Assembly (NCBI GenBank): GCA_031549685.1
Contig: JAVBPG010000005.1
Span: 81,905 to 145,904, forward strand
DNA from: JAITMY01 sp031549685
Lineage (GTDB): Bacteria; Bacteroidota; Bacteroidia; Bacteroidales; UBA932
Reading direction: 5' to 3'
DNA length: 64,000 bases
The notes under the pieces were generated by a model. That model was not told where the DNA came from. It was given only the letters and a program-made list of their open reading frames with translations, and did not search any database. The position numbers were made by a program, and so were the translations under genes. Of the stretch, positions 18,981-26,827 are shown piece after piece (the stretch's first letter is position 1; the number at the start of each line of letters is the position of its first letter).

Positions 18981-19018
18981 AAATCAGCCACTTACATTAA
19001 GATGTGAGTGGCTGATTT
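18981..19018. terminator. Bidirectional intrinsic terminator between tRNA-Val and batD
   Basis: 17-bp stem (18981-18997 with 19002-19018, one G-T pair) with a 4-nt loop; T-rich tracts follow in both directions. It can end the tRNA transcript and, 27 bp past its stop, the batD transcript. Confidence 0.85.
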
Positions 19019-19044
19019 GATTTTCATTTGCACACAATTTGCAC

Positions 19045-20355
19045 CTACCTCTTGGTGCTACCCTTACCCCTTCGCTGCGCTTGCATTACTTTCTTCAGTT
19101 TGGAAAAGTTGGCCTGTTTTCCGCTAAAAGCATTGCTGAGAATTTCTTTTACCTCTGCTCCGTCCTGTTGCATTCCTTCGGCGTCCAGCGAGGCGCCAAT
19201 GGAGGCCGAGGGCTTTGGCTCCCGCCTGTCCCACCACCTATAAAGCGCTGACAGCAGGCGGGCAGGCTCATCGGTGGAGCGCATAAATTTTCGGAACAGG
19301 TACTTTTCGCTCAGCAGGTATTGGCGCCACCACTCCTTAATTTTTGCAGCGGCGCGTACGCATAAGCGGGCGGCGAGGTACAGCGCAAAAAGCAGCAGGA
19401 TGGCAAGCGGAATCAGCGCCCGCAGGCGTAGGCCGAAAATTGTTATCGGGCCCTTGCGCTCGGCCTGGGGTGCAGTGCTTAACGTGGCGTCCAAGCTGTC
19501 CTTGAGCGTGGTTAATATGCCAAGGTGGGGATTCTCGGCCACATGAATTTTGCGCTCGGGGGTTTTCTCCGAGAATATTTTTATGGAGTTCGGATTCCAG
19601 TACGCCACCTCAATGGAGGGAATGACAAAATCGCCCGGTTTTTCGAGCAGATAGGTGGCCTGCTGCACGCTGCGGCCGTTGGCATCGGACTCGCTGCGCA
19701 TATCCGTCAGCACGGCGGGCTGCGGGTAAACGGAGGCCCACTTCACCTGCTCCTGCTCCGTGAGGTTGGGGATAAACTGGGGCAGTGTGCCGCGCGCATC
19801 AACGGTAAGGGTGCGCTTAATCACGTCGCCCACCTTGAGGCTGCTGAGGTCGCGATCCCACGACTCGCGTATGCTTAGGCCCTTGGCCACAAACCAGCTG
19901 CCGTGCTCCTTGAGCTTATCCGGTACATCTTTTACCTCAAACTTTTCTTCGGGCGTATGCAGCATCACTTTTTTGCCTGTGCTGCTGCCCTCGGGCGGAC
20001 TTGTAGCCGTAATTTCGAGAGGTGGAATGCTGTAGCTGCCCACCTTGTACGGAAAAACGATGAAGTAGAATTGCACCCCCGGGTACTGCTTGCCGCCAAC
20101 GGTAAATATACCCGGCTGCGAGTTGTCGAAGGGTACGATAAACGCCCCGGGAATTTGCAGGTTACCAAACTCCAGCGGCGCGGTAAACCAGGTGGTGGTG
20201 TACACCGTAATGTTTACCCTGAACGGCTGCTGCACGTACACCGAGCGGCGGCTCAGGTCAACGGCAACGTGAGCTTGTCCCCACCCTAACAGGGTCTTAA
20301 ACCCTGTTAGGGTCAGCAGTAAAGCTAAAAATATGTGTAATATTCTAATTTTCAT
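19045..20355 (-). CDS. batD: BatD-like oxygen tolerance protein
   Basis: 436 residues, last gene of the Bat operon. An N-terminal signal peptide is followed by two BatD-type beta-sandwich domains (VYVQQPFRVNITVYTT, YPGVQFYFIVFPYKVGSYSIPPLEI; then DVIKRTLTVDARGTLPQFIPN and KPGDFVIPSIEVAYWNP). A transmembrane helix lies near residue 315-335 (ALIPLAILLLFALYLAA), then a basic cytoplasmic tail. BatD works with the VWA proteins BatA and BatB in the inner membrane and periplasm; the exact role is unknown. Odd point: residues ~15-26 (TLTGFKTLLGWG) are encoded by a complete REP palindrome (20283-20313), so the end of the signal peptide is repeat-derived. Confidence 0.87.
   Translation of the reverse strand: MKIRILHIFLALLLTLTGFKTLLGWGQAHVAVDLSRRSVYVQQPFRVNITVYTTTWFTAPLEFGNLQIPGAFIVPFDNSQPGIFTVGGKQYPGVQFYFIVFPYKVGSYSIPPLEITATSPPEGSSTGKKVMLHTPEEKFEVKDVPDKLKEHGSWFVAKGLSIRESWDRDLSSLKVGDVIKRTLTVDARGTLPQFIPNLTEQEQVKWASVYPQPAVLTDMRSESDANGRSVQQATYLLEKPGDFVIPSIEVAYWNPNSIKIFSEKTPERKIHVAENPHLGILTTLKDSLDATLSTAPQAERKGPITIFGLRLRALIPLAILLLFALYLAARLCVRAAAKIKEWWRQYLLSEKYLFRKFMRSTDEPARLLSALYRWWDRREPKPSASIGASLDAEGMQQDGAEVKEILSNAFSGKQANFSKLKKVMQAQRRGKGSTKR
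20283..20313. repeat. REP palindrome (family A) inside batD signal-peptide codons
   Basis: Arms ACCCTAACAGGG (20283-20294) and CCCTGTTAGGGT (20302-20313) with a 7-nt loop. Same sequence as the palindromes around the transposase at 20416-21003 and at 32052-32083. Confidence 0.9.
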
Positions 20356-20376
20356 CTAAATGAGTTTAGAGTTGTT

Positions 20377-20408
20377 ACCCTAACAGGGCCTTAAAACCCT
20401 GTTAGGGT
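20377..20408. repeat. REP palindrome (family A), downstream flank of transposase
   Basis: 12-bp perfect arms (20377-20388, 20397-20408), 8-nt loop, starting 8 bp past the transposase stop. Confidence 0.9.
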
Positions 20409-20415
20409 CTTTCTG

Positions 20416-21003
20416 CTAAAATTCCTCCTCCATCAAATTTAAAATCTTCTTTACTCTATCTTTTTGTAAATCATGCCAATATTTAAAATTCTCCACATCG
20501 TCAAAATAGCTTATAACATCATTTCGCTTCACATTTGTAAACTTATTGGATATGATAGCATTGTAGGAGGAGTATGGGTAATTCAAATTACTAGAAAATC
20601 CATGCTTAATGGGATTAAGGTGAATGTAAACAATCAATTTTTTTAAATAATCCTCATTAATAATTCGAATACGTTTGGGATGTTCCTGAAATAAGCTGCC
20701 GCTTCTACTTCGCAATTTATTAGTTCCTTGAGTATATGAATTGAATAGGTGAGAAAACCCCAAATATGGTTTCTCTTGCCAAGTCGCATTCGTTATTTCT
20801 CCTATATCCTTTATTTTTACAAGTAAATGAAAATGATTTTTGAGTAAACAAAATGCATAAACATCTGCTACCGGAAGCACATATTTTTCCATTAAATGCA
20901 AAAAATGAAGGTAATCTTGATGACAAATGAAAATGTCCTCCTTATTGTTACCACGATTGAAAATGTGATAAAAATAACCTTGTTCTATTTGCTCGTTTTG
21001 CAT
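20416..21003 (-). CDS. REP-associated tyrosine transposase (RAYT, Y1/HUH family)
   Basis: 195 residues. YFYHIFNRGNNKEDIF at the N-terminus, LLKNHFHLLVKI near residue 55 (the metal-binding His-hydrophobic-His) and YIHLNPIKHGF near 127 (the catalytic Tyr on the helix) are the three Y1 transposase signatures. The long form with the C-terminal tail (KFKYWHD-like end) is the RAYT type. These enzymes nick single-stranded DNA at REP hairpins and are held responsible for their spread; most are immobile host genes. It fills the gap between the batB/C and batD genes exactly, is far more AT-rich than both, and is flanked at 8 and 13 bp by identical 32-bp palindromes, a strong sign that these are its substrate. 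Confidence 0.9.
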   Translation of the reverse strand: MQNEQIEQGYFYHIFNRGNNKEDIFICHQDYLHFLHLMEKYVLPVADVYAFCLLKNHFHLLVKIKDIGEITNATWQEKPYLGFSHLFNSYTQGTNKLRSRSGSLFQEHPKRIRIINEDYLKKLIVYIHLNPIKHGFSSNLNYPYSSYNAIISNKFTNVKRNDVISYFDDVENFKYWHDLQKDRVKKILNLMEEEF

Positions 21004-21015
21004 ATTCGTAATCAG

Positions 21016-21047
21016 ACCCTAACAGGGTTTTGAGACCCTGTTAGGGT
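21016..21047. repeat. REP palindrome (family A), upstream flank of transposase
   Basis: Arms ACCCTAACAGGG (21016-21027) and CCCTGTTAGGGT (21036-21047), 8-nt loop, 12 bp before the transposase ATG. Confidence 0.9.
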
Positions 21048-21062
21048 ATTGTATTACTTCTT

Positions 21063-22799
21063 TTACCAATCCTCCTTCCCTGCCTTTACGTTCGGGTAGT
21101 ATTTTTGCTTTTGTATTTCGAAGCGGCGATGAAGAAATTCTCCCGGATCGGCGTTGGTTTTTTGCATCAGAATTTGGGTCTCAATGGGCTCCTGCTTTTC
21201 CATCTTAAAATCTTTGGGCGGAAACTTCTGCTCCTTGCCCCTGTGGATATCGCTGGCCACCTCATCGCTTGCCCGGTCTCCTTTTGTGGGCATTTTTTTA
21301 ACCTCGGTATCCGACGATAGCTCCTCATCTTTCGACTGCGGTTTGCGCTCCTTCAGCTTCCCCTTTTCTGTTTTTTTCAAAATGCTGTCGATGCTGCTGC
21401 CGTGCGGGTGAAAGCGGAGCACGCTCGAGGCCTGATCCTTCATCAGCTTGGTTGCATCAATATTTTTGCTGGCCTTCTCGCGCAGCGAGGCATCCTCACT
21501 TGCTGCAGCGCTGAAGGCGTCTATGGCATCGTCGTAAAACCCCAGCTTGGCCAGCGCTAAGCCGTAGTTGTAGCGGCCTGTGGCGGTGGTGTCGTAGGCC
21601 AGCAGCTCGGCGGTAGCCTGGTAGTCGCCCTTTTTGAAGCAAGCGGCAGCACGGTGTGCATCGTCCTCAAACAGCTCGGCGGCCTCATCGTAGCGTCCCT
21701 GCTCGTACAGCTTTTCGGCGCGGTAGTCGGGTGTGTACCACCACGAGGCGTGCCGGCCCTCTACGCTGCACGATGCAAGCGACACCAGCGCCAGGGGCAG
21801 CCAGCACCATTGCACCACCCAGCCTTTGCGGAACCACAGCAGGGTAATGAGCAATGCAGGAATTAAAAGCAGCCATCCCATGTCGTCCCAGTCCTCCATG
21901 TCCTTCCCCTCATCTTTTTCAAACATCAGCATATCGCTAATGCGCTTGGCAATGCCCTCTACATCGGATTTGTCGAGCGTAATGGTTGAAATATTGATTT
22001 TCGAATTCTGCTTCAGGTTGCTCAGGGTGCCCTCCGACTGCACGGAGGTAATATTTTTTTTGCCGGGTACGGGTGCGCTGCCCGGTGTTGAGAAGAGTAA
22101 AATTTCGAAGCGATGAATGGAGCTGTTTGCAAAATCGTTGAGCAATACGGCCTCGCTATCATCTATCACATCGGTCATAAGCAGTATGGTGCTTGGCGCT
22201 GTAATGCGGGCTAGCATGCTATCCGCCAGCGATAGCATTAGCGCCATATTGGTGCCCTGTACGGGCATGGCCCAATTGTGCAGGCTTTGCGCATGGTGCT
22301 TTATGATTTTATAGTCGGCAGTATACGGCAGTACGGTATGCGGTGTTCCGGCAAAGGCAATGAGTCCGGTGCGTGCGCGTGGGTTGGCATCCAGAAAATC
22401 GGCAATCTTCATTTTGGCACGCTCCAGCCGCGAGGGCTGTATATCTGTTGCCAGCATTGATTTGGACAGGTCAAGCGAGATGAGCACAACGGCCGGAATT
22501 TTTTCGGCGGGCATGCTGCGTTTTTTCCACGTAGGCCCGGCCAGGGCTAAAATCATGCAGCTGAGGGCTACCAGCAGCAGCGCCAGCGGCAGGATGATGG
22601 CTGCCGGATTTCCCCTGCTGAACATGTAGGGGCGCAGCGATTCGGCAATGATATTCTTCCACTTGCTTTGCTCGCGGTTGCTTAGCACAAGCAAGGCTGC
22701 TATTACCGCCAGGGGAACGAACAACCACAGCGCCCCCGGTCGCAGGAAGTGAAAGTGCTCCCACGAGAAGGAGGTGAATATGAGGAAAAAGTTTTTCAT
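21063..22799 (-). CDS. batB: BatB-BatC fusion: VWA domain plus TPR region
   Basis: 578 residues. Two N-terminal membrane helices (~22-40 and ~66-86) precede a von Willebrand A domain with DLSKSM near residue 110 (MIDAS Asp-x-Ser-x-Ser), GTNMAL and LLMTDVIDD. A third and fourth helix (~308-345) follow, the second ending in a cysteine stretch (LVSLASCSVEG), then TPR repeats (EKLYEQGRYDEAAELFEDDA, YNYGLALAKLGFYDDAIDAF) and a long charged, disordered tail. In many Bacteroidota BatB and BatC are separate genes; here they are one protein. It probably scaffolds the MoxR-Bat complex at the inner membrane. The next downstream gene, batD, is separated from it by the transposase cassette. Confidence 0.87.
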   Translation of the reverse strand: MKNFFLIFTSFSWEHFHFLRPGALWLFVPLAVIAALLVLSNREQSKWKNIIAESLRPYMFSRGNPAAIILPLALLLVALSCMILALAGPTWKKRSMPAEKIPAVVLISLDLSKSMLATDIQPSRLERAKMKIADFLDANPRARTGLIAFAGTPHTVLPYTADYKIIKHHAQSLHNWAMPVQGTNMALMLSLADSMLARITAPSTILLMTDVIDDSEAVLLNDFANSSIHRFEILLFSTPGSAPVPGKKNITSVQSEGTLSNLKQNSKINISTITLDKSDVEGIAKRISDMLMFEKDEGKDMEDWDDMGWLLLIPALLITLLWFRKGWVVQWCWLPLALVSLASCSVEGRHASWWYTPDYRAEKLYEQGRYDEAAELFEDDAHRAAACFKKGDYQATAELLAYDTTATGRYNYGLALAKLGFYDDAIDAFSAAASEDASLREKASKNIDATKLMKDQASSVLRFHPHGSSIDSILKKTEKGKLKERKPQSKDEELSSDTEVKKMPTKGDRASDEVASDIHRGKEQKFPPKDFKMEKQEPIETQILMQKTNADPGEFLHRRFEIQKQKYYPNVKAGKEDW

Positions 22800-22842
22800 T
22801 AATCAATGTCGTCGTTGGTCTAATTTGGGCATAACGTAAAGT

Positions 22843-22905
22843 GGGGATTTCTCCCGCCTCTCGCTTCCTCGTTATCGTCATTTCGAGCAAAGCGAGAAAT
22901 CTCCA
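22843..22905. repeat. Dispersed palindromic repeat between batB/C and batA
   Basis: Inverted arms built on GATTTCTCCCGCCTCTCGCTT and AAGCGAGAAATC with GTCATTTCGAGCAAAGCGAG at the centre, a repeat type common between genes in Bacteroidota. Confidence 0.65.
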
Positions 22906-22951
22906 TGCATACGCAACCATTTATTGCTTAAATTTAAACCAAGTTTTAGTG

Positions 22952-23953
22952 TTACGAAGTTTCCCTTTTAAGCGAACCGCCGGAGGCTATCAACCTCAGC
23001 CCTCCGCTCAGCAGGTAGTAAAGCAAAATCAAGCCTACGGCCAGGGCCAGCGGGTATTTGTAGAGCAGCACCACCGGCTTGTAGCTTTCCTCTTCGTACA
23101 CAATAGGGTGCAGCTTATTCAACTCCGCATATACCGCCTGCATTTGCTTGGGGCCGTCGGCTCGAAAGTATTTTCCACCGGTGGCTTCAGCTATTTGCGT
23201 AAGCAATTTTTCATCGATGGCGTAGCCGCCGCTTACCGAGTTGCCAATGCCCAGCGTGTAAATAAGAATGCTGTCGCGCTTGGCGGCATCGGCGGCATCC
23301 AGCGGCAGGATGTCGGTGCCGCCGTCCACCCCGTCGGTCATGAGCAGCATTACGCGCTGCTTGATGGTGTCCTCGCGAAAAATTTTTATACCAAAGGCAA
23401 TGGCCTCGCCGATGCTGGTCATCTGCCCCGCCATGCCCACCTCGGTTTGGTCGAGCAGCCAGTCAATGGTGTTTAAGTCGGTGGTGAGCGGTGCCTGCAG
23501 GTAGGCATGCGTGGCAAACATTTCGAGCCCCACCTGGTCGCTCTTCCTTTCCGTGATAAAATCTTTGAGCAAAAATTTTACCGCATCCCAGCGCGTCATG
23601 GTCTTACCATTGATAGCCCAATCCTTTTGCGCCATGCTGAACGAGATGTCGGCGGCGATGAGAAAGCTGCGAACGGTGCGCGTCTTTTTGCTGGGTTGTC
23701 CCACCAGCTGGGGCGATGAGGCGGCACACAGCAGGCAAATCCAGCATGCCGTGAGCATTATCCAGGCAAAAATACTTTTACGCGAAATCCACGCCCTGTG
23801 CTTTGGATGCTGGTGCGAAACATTGGCTGCACGCTTAAAAAAAGGTGCGAGCAATGCCGAGCGCTGCTTGCGTAGCACCGGCATAAGCCAGTACACCAGC
23901 AGCGGCAGGGGCAGCAGCAGGAGAACCCACTTGTAGGCAATCTCAAAGTGCAT
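22952..23953 (-). CDS. batA: BatA-like VWA domain protein
   Basis: 333 residues from the ATG at 23951-23953, which follows the upstream stop (23955-23957) by 1 bp; an ATG 8 codons earlier would overlap it. Helices near residues 10-27 and 52-72 lead into a VWA domain with DISFSMAQ near residue 102 (MIDAS), GQMTSIGEAIAFG and LLMTDGVDGGTDI, and a last helix (~300-320, LALAVGLILLYYLL). The VWA face is periplasmic. BatA and BatB form heteromers in the aerotolerance system of Bacteroides, and MoxR is the cytoplasmic ATPase partner. Coupled to the gene upstream by near-overlap. Confidence 0.88.
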   Translation of the reverse strand: MHFEIAYKWVLLLLPLPLLVYWLMPVLRKQRSALLAPFFKRAANVSHQHPKHRAWISRKSIFAWIMLTACWICLLCAASSPQLVGQPSKKTRTVRSFLIAADISFSMAQKDWAINGKTMTRWDAVKFLLKDFITERKSDQVGLEMFATHAYLQAPLTTDLNTIDWLLDQTEVGMAGQMTSIGEAIAFGIKIFREDTIKQRVMLLMTDGVDGGTDILPLDAADAAKRDSILIYTLGIGNSVSGGYAIDEKLLTQIAEATGGKYFRADGPKQMQAVYAELNKLHPIVYEEESYKPVVLLYKYPLALAVGLILLYYLLSGGLRLIASGGSLKRETS

Positions 23954-23954
23954 A

Positions 23955-24449
23955 TTACTTGCTACGTCGTGCAACATGTTTGTGCTTCATTATCCAGTGT
24001 TTTGCTTTGGCCGAAAATGCCAAGGCCTCATCCTCGCTCGTTTTACCTTGCACTTGATACAAGGCCAATAAAGCTGTTTCGTCGGCTTGGTCAAAAATAT
24101 TTTTGCGCAGCTGCCGGTTCAAAAAATCCAACCAGGCTTTTCCCCGTAGCTCCGACGCGGTTTCGCGGGTGTAAACCTGCGCGCAAATTTGCTTCATCAG
24201 CATGTTGGAGGTGTACACCAGCTCTGCATATTTTTTTGCCGAAATCAGCTCGGACTCCTTACGCTTGAGCTGGCGGGCATAAAACCGGCGGTAGCGATTG
24301 TTGTGATAGCGAATCAGCAGCAGCGCCAGCGCCACAAGTGCGCACGCAAGCAGCGCAAGGGCAAGCGTATACCACCCCTGCGCACCAAAGGTAAACTTGA
24401 TGGGCGCGGGTTCAATGAATTGCTCCAGTGCGGGTACCGTGTCGGTCAT
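23955..24449 (-). CDS. DUF4381-like single-pass membrane protein of the Bat operon
   Basis: 164 residues from the ATG at 24447-24449. The upstream ATG at 24486-24488 lies in the end of a palindromic element and is unlikely. N-terminus MTDTVPALEQFIEP, one membrane helix (~residues 22-45, LALALLACALVALALLLI), then a basic, mainly helical cytoplasmic part with LRGKAWLDFLNRQL, the stretch that identifies the DUF4381 family found between DUF58 and VWA genes in Bat/MoxR operons. Function unknown. It lies between the DUF58 gene and batA, separated from the former by a repeat block. Confidence 0.75.
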   Translation of the reverse strand: MTDTVPALEQFIEPAPIKFTFGAQGWYTLALALLACALVALALLLIRYHNNRYRRFYARQLKRKESELISAKKYAELVYTSNMLMKQICAQVYTRETASELRGKAWLDFLNRQLRKNIFDQADETALLALYQVQGKTSEDEALAFSAKAKHWIMKHKHVARRSK

Positions 24450-24485
24450 TTTTTGTAAACGAATCCTAACAGAAACTCTTTTTTT

Positions 24486-24623
24486 CATTGCCGTCAGTTT
24501 TAGCTGACGGGTAAAGAGTTGACAAAAATGAAAGGGCTTTAGCCCGAAAAAACATCTATTTTGGGCTAAAGCCCTAAAAAACGATTCTCATATCATCCGT
24601 TGGCTAAAGCCCAACGGCAATGA
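24486..24623. repeat. Composite palindromic element (MITE-like) upstream of DUF4381 gene
   Basis: Bounded by CATTGCCGT (left) and its complement within AACGGCAATG (right). Inside are the hairpin CCGTCAGTTTTAGCTGACGG (24491-24510), a perfect 13-bp inverted pair AGGGCTTTAGCCC/GGGCTAAAGCCCT (24533-24545, 24563-24575) and CCGTTGGCTAAAGCCCAACGG (24598-24618). No coding capacity. A relative of the left hairpin stands alone at 38490-38519. Confidence 0.75.
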
Positions 24624-24644
24624 AAATTATAACTTTGCGACTAA

Positions 24645-24674
24645 TTCTAACAGAGTCGCAAACCCTGTTAGGTC
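24645..24674. repeat. Decayed REP palindrome (family A)
   Basis: TTCTAACAGAG and ACCCTGTTAGG arms: one arm of the family-A palindrome intact, the other with several changes. Confidence 0.55.
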
Positions 24675-24682
24675 TAAAACTT

Positions 24683-25609
24683 CTACCTGTTCATGTACGA
24701 GCCTACCCGTTCCTTTATTTGCTCCTCCACCGTGTAGGCGGTGCTCATTACCGATACGGGAATGCCGTAGTGGCGCAGCTCCTCGGTAAGGGTTGAAATG
24801 GTGCTTCGGTAATCATTGGTAAACCGTTGTCCCCAGTGGTTTTTGCTGTTGTCCCACGAAATCTGGCGGCGCCCGTCGGTGAGCACCAGCTTGCCGTCGG
24901 GCAGCTGCACGTCCAGCGGGTCTTCTACGTGAATAAAAATAACGTTGTTGTGCGCTGCCATGTTTTTGAGGTAGCGCTTGCTCTCGCTGTTTACCAGCGT
25001 GAGGTCGGATACCACGGCTATAACGTAATCGTGCGTTACAATGGTGCTGGTGCGCTGCAGCATTTCGTTGAGCAGGGTGGGGTGTGGCGCCACCTTTTTG
25101 CGTAGCGGGAGCTGCTTGTTCTTTTCGACTATCAGCTGCAAAAAGTGCTGCACGAGCGCCTTGCTGCGCTTGGGGACTACGTAGTCGTAGTTTTCCTCGT
25201 TGAATACTAAGCCACCCACGCGGTCGCCGCGGTGTATGGTAAAGAAGGCCGAGAGCGCCGCCACGTGCGCCGCAATAACCGACTTGGTAAAGCGTTTCGA
25301 ACCAAAAAACATGCCGATGCTTTGGTCGAGCAGGATGAAGGAGGGGCGCTCCTTTTCCTCGTTGAACACCTTGCTGTACGTGCTGCCGGTGCGCGCCGTT
25401 ACCCGCCAGTCGATGTTGCGTATGTCGTCGCCGGCAGCGTACTGCCGCACCTCCTCGAAGTCCAGACCGCGCCCGCGCATTTTGGCCGAGTGCGCTCCCG
25501 CCAGTATGGAGTATATGTTGCGCCTTGGCAAAATATTTTCGCCCTGCGCCAGGTACTCAAAGCGCATGAGGTCGTCGAGGGTGGTTACTATGTCGAGCGG
25601 AGTATTCAT
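24683..25609 (-). CDS. DUF58 domain protein of the Bat/MoxR operon
   Basis: 308 residues from the ATG at 25607-25609; the in-frame upstream TTG lies inside a hairpin repeat. The DUF58 core has GAHSAKMRGRGLDFEEVRQY near residue 40 and DDIRNIDWRVTARTG near 65, the family signature, followed by a degenerate VWA-like fold (FILLDQSIGMFFG, AVVSDL). No membrane segment is visible. DUF58 proteins sit next to MoxR ATPases and VWA proteins in nearly all Bat loci; the role is thought to be assembly of a membrane complex. Order here: moxR, DUF58, DUF4381, batA, batB/C, batD. Confidence 0.87.
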   Translation of the reverse strand: MNTPLDIVTTLDDLMRFEYLAQGENILPRRNIYSILAGAHSAKMRGRGLDFEEVRQYAAGDDIRNIDWRVTARTGSTYSKVFNEEKERPSFILLDQSIGMFFGSKRFTKSVIAAHVAALSAFFTIHRGDRVGGLVFNEENYDYVVPKRSKALVQHFLQLIVEKNKQLPLRKKVAPHPTLLNEMLQRTSTIVTHDYVIAVVSDLTLVNSESKRYLKNMAAHNNVIFIHVEDPLDVQLPDGKLVLTDGRRQISWDNSKNHWGQRFTNDYRSTISTLTEELRHYGIPVSVMSTAYTVEEQIKERVGSYMNR

Positions 25610-25620
25610 AATAATAAGTG

Positions 25621-25688
25621 GCAGTTGGCAGTGGCAGTAGGCAGTACTCAAAGCAGCGCTTTCGCTGCCTACTGCCGCTGCCAACTGC
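25621..25688. repeat. 24-bp inverted repeat between moxR and DUF58 gene
   Basis: Arms 25621-25644 and 25665-25688 are complementary with one mismatch (core GCAGTTGGCAGT ... GCCAACTGC), 20-nt loop. It can form a long hairpin in the polycistronic mRNA. A related CAGTAGGCAATAGGCAG occurs near 59680. Confidence 0.8.
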
Positions 25689-25695
25689 TTACTTT

Positions 25696-26655
25696 TTACA
25701 CTACCGGTACATTCTTCAGCACGGCGTCCACCACGGCGTTGGCGTTTACGCGGTCGGCGTTGGCCTCGTAGGTAAGTATGAGGCGGTGGCGCAGCACGTC
25801 GTGCACAATGTAGCGCGTATCATCGGGGGTAACGCTGCTGCGGCCGTCGAGCCACGCCACCACGCGCGAGCAGCGGTCGAGCGCAATGGAGCCGCGCGGG
25901 CTGGCGCCGTAGCTGATCCAGCGCGCCAAATCTTTGCTGTACTTATCGGGGTAGCGGGTGGCGTTCACAATTTCTACCATATACTTTTGCGCCGCATCGC
26001 TTACCGTAATATCGTTTATTTCCTTGCGCGCATCGAAGATTACCTGCTGGTCGACGGGCGTAAGCTGCTTTACCGCGCCCTTGGTTTCATCGCGCACAAG
26101 GCTTACAATTTTCGACTCCTCCTCTGCGCTGGGGTAGTCAATCTCTATTTTCATTACAAACCGGTCGAGCTGCGCCTCCGGCAATGGATACGTGCCTTCC
26201 TGCTCAACGGGATTTTGCGTGGCCAAAACCATAAACAGGGGCTCCATTTTGTAGGTTTTTCCCGCCACCGAAACCTGGCGCTCCTCCATGGCCTCCAGCA
26301 GCGCCGATTGCACCTTGGCCGGAGCGCGGTTTATTTCATCGGCCAGCACAAGGTTGCTGAAGATAGGCCCCTGCTGAAAAACGAACTTCTGCTCGCTTTG
26401 CGGCTGGTAAATCTCGGTTCCCGTAATATCGGAGGGAAGCAGGTCGGGCGTAAACTGTATGCGGCTGAGCTTGCAGCTGAGGTGCGCCGCAAGGCTTTTC
26501 ACGGCGCGGGTTTTAGCCAATCCCGGCAGGCCTTCGAGCAGCACGTTGCCATCGGTAAGCAGCGCAATGATGATTTTCGAAACCACATTTTCTTGCCCGA
26601 TGATGCTTTCGCCGATACCTTTTTTCAGCGATTGGATTTGTTCGAGATTTGTCAT
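25696..26655 (-). CDS. moxR: MoxR-family AAA+ ATPase
   Basis: 319 residues, the usual MoxR length. Walker A GLPGLAKT (~residue 39-46), LPSDITGTEIY, Walker B LVLADEINRAP (~105), sensor 1 VLATQNPVEQEGTYPLPEAQLDRF, and the C-terminal lid with ASPRGSIALDRCSRVVAWLDGRS. It hydrolyses ATP to remodel or assemble client complexes, here the Bat VWA proteins. It is the first gene of the operon; a TATCTTTG -7 box lies 50 bp upstream of the ATG, and a terminator of the preceding sulfatase gene lies just beyond. Confidence 0.95.
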   Translation of the reverse strand: MTNLEQIQSLKKGIGESIIGQENVVSKIIIALLTDGNVLLEGLPGLAKTRAVKSLAAHLSCKLSRIQFTPDLLPSDITGTEIYQPQSEQKFVFQQGPIFSNLVLADEINRAPAKVQSALLEAMEERQVSVAGKTYKMEPLFMVLATQNPVEQEGTYPLPEAQLDRFVMKIEIDYPSAEEESKIVSLVRDETKGAVKQLTPVDQQVIFDARKEINDITVSDAAQKYMVEIVNATRYPDKYSKDLARWISYGASPRGSIALDRCSRVVAWLDGRSSVTPDDTRYIVHDVLRHRLILTYEANADRVNANAVVDAVLKNVPVV

Positions 26656-26704
26656 AGAAGTATGATGATTAACTATTTGTTATAGTGTGCTGTTGCCCTG
26701 TTTG

Positions 26705-26712
26705 CAAAGATA
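26705..26712 (-). promoter_or_regulatory. -7 box of the moxR-bat operon
   Basis: TATCTTTG on the minus strand, a full match to TAnnTTTG; no clear -33 TTTG. Leader of about 45 nt to the moxR ATG. Confidence 0.5.
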
Positions 26713-26774
26713 GGTGTTTATGCCGGTAAAAAAAGGCTTATCAGTGTGAAAGATGTATAACATCGATTAAAAAT

Positions 26775-26801
26775 CCCCGCAAGCTTGTAGCTTTTGCGGG
26801 G
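26775..26801 (-). terminator. Intrinsic terminator of the first sulfatase gene
   Basis: On the minus strand CCCCGCAAAAGC pairs with GCTTGCGGGG and is followed by ATTTTTAAT. It lies 27 bp after the sulfatase stop. Confidence 0.85.
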
Positions 26802-26827
26802 ACTTGGATACGGCAGTTGACAGCTGG

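Noticed and set aside
25610..25684. 25-codon N-terminal extension of the DUF58 protein
   Set aside because: Starts at TTG and is wholly inside the 24-bp inverted repeat; the ATG at 25607-25609 gives the family N-terminus.
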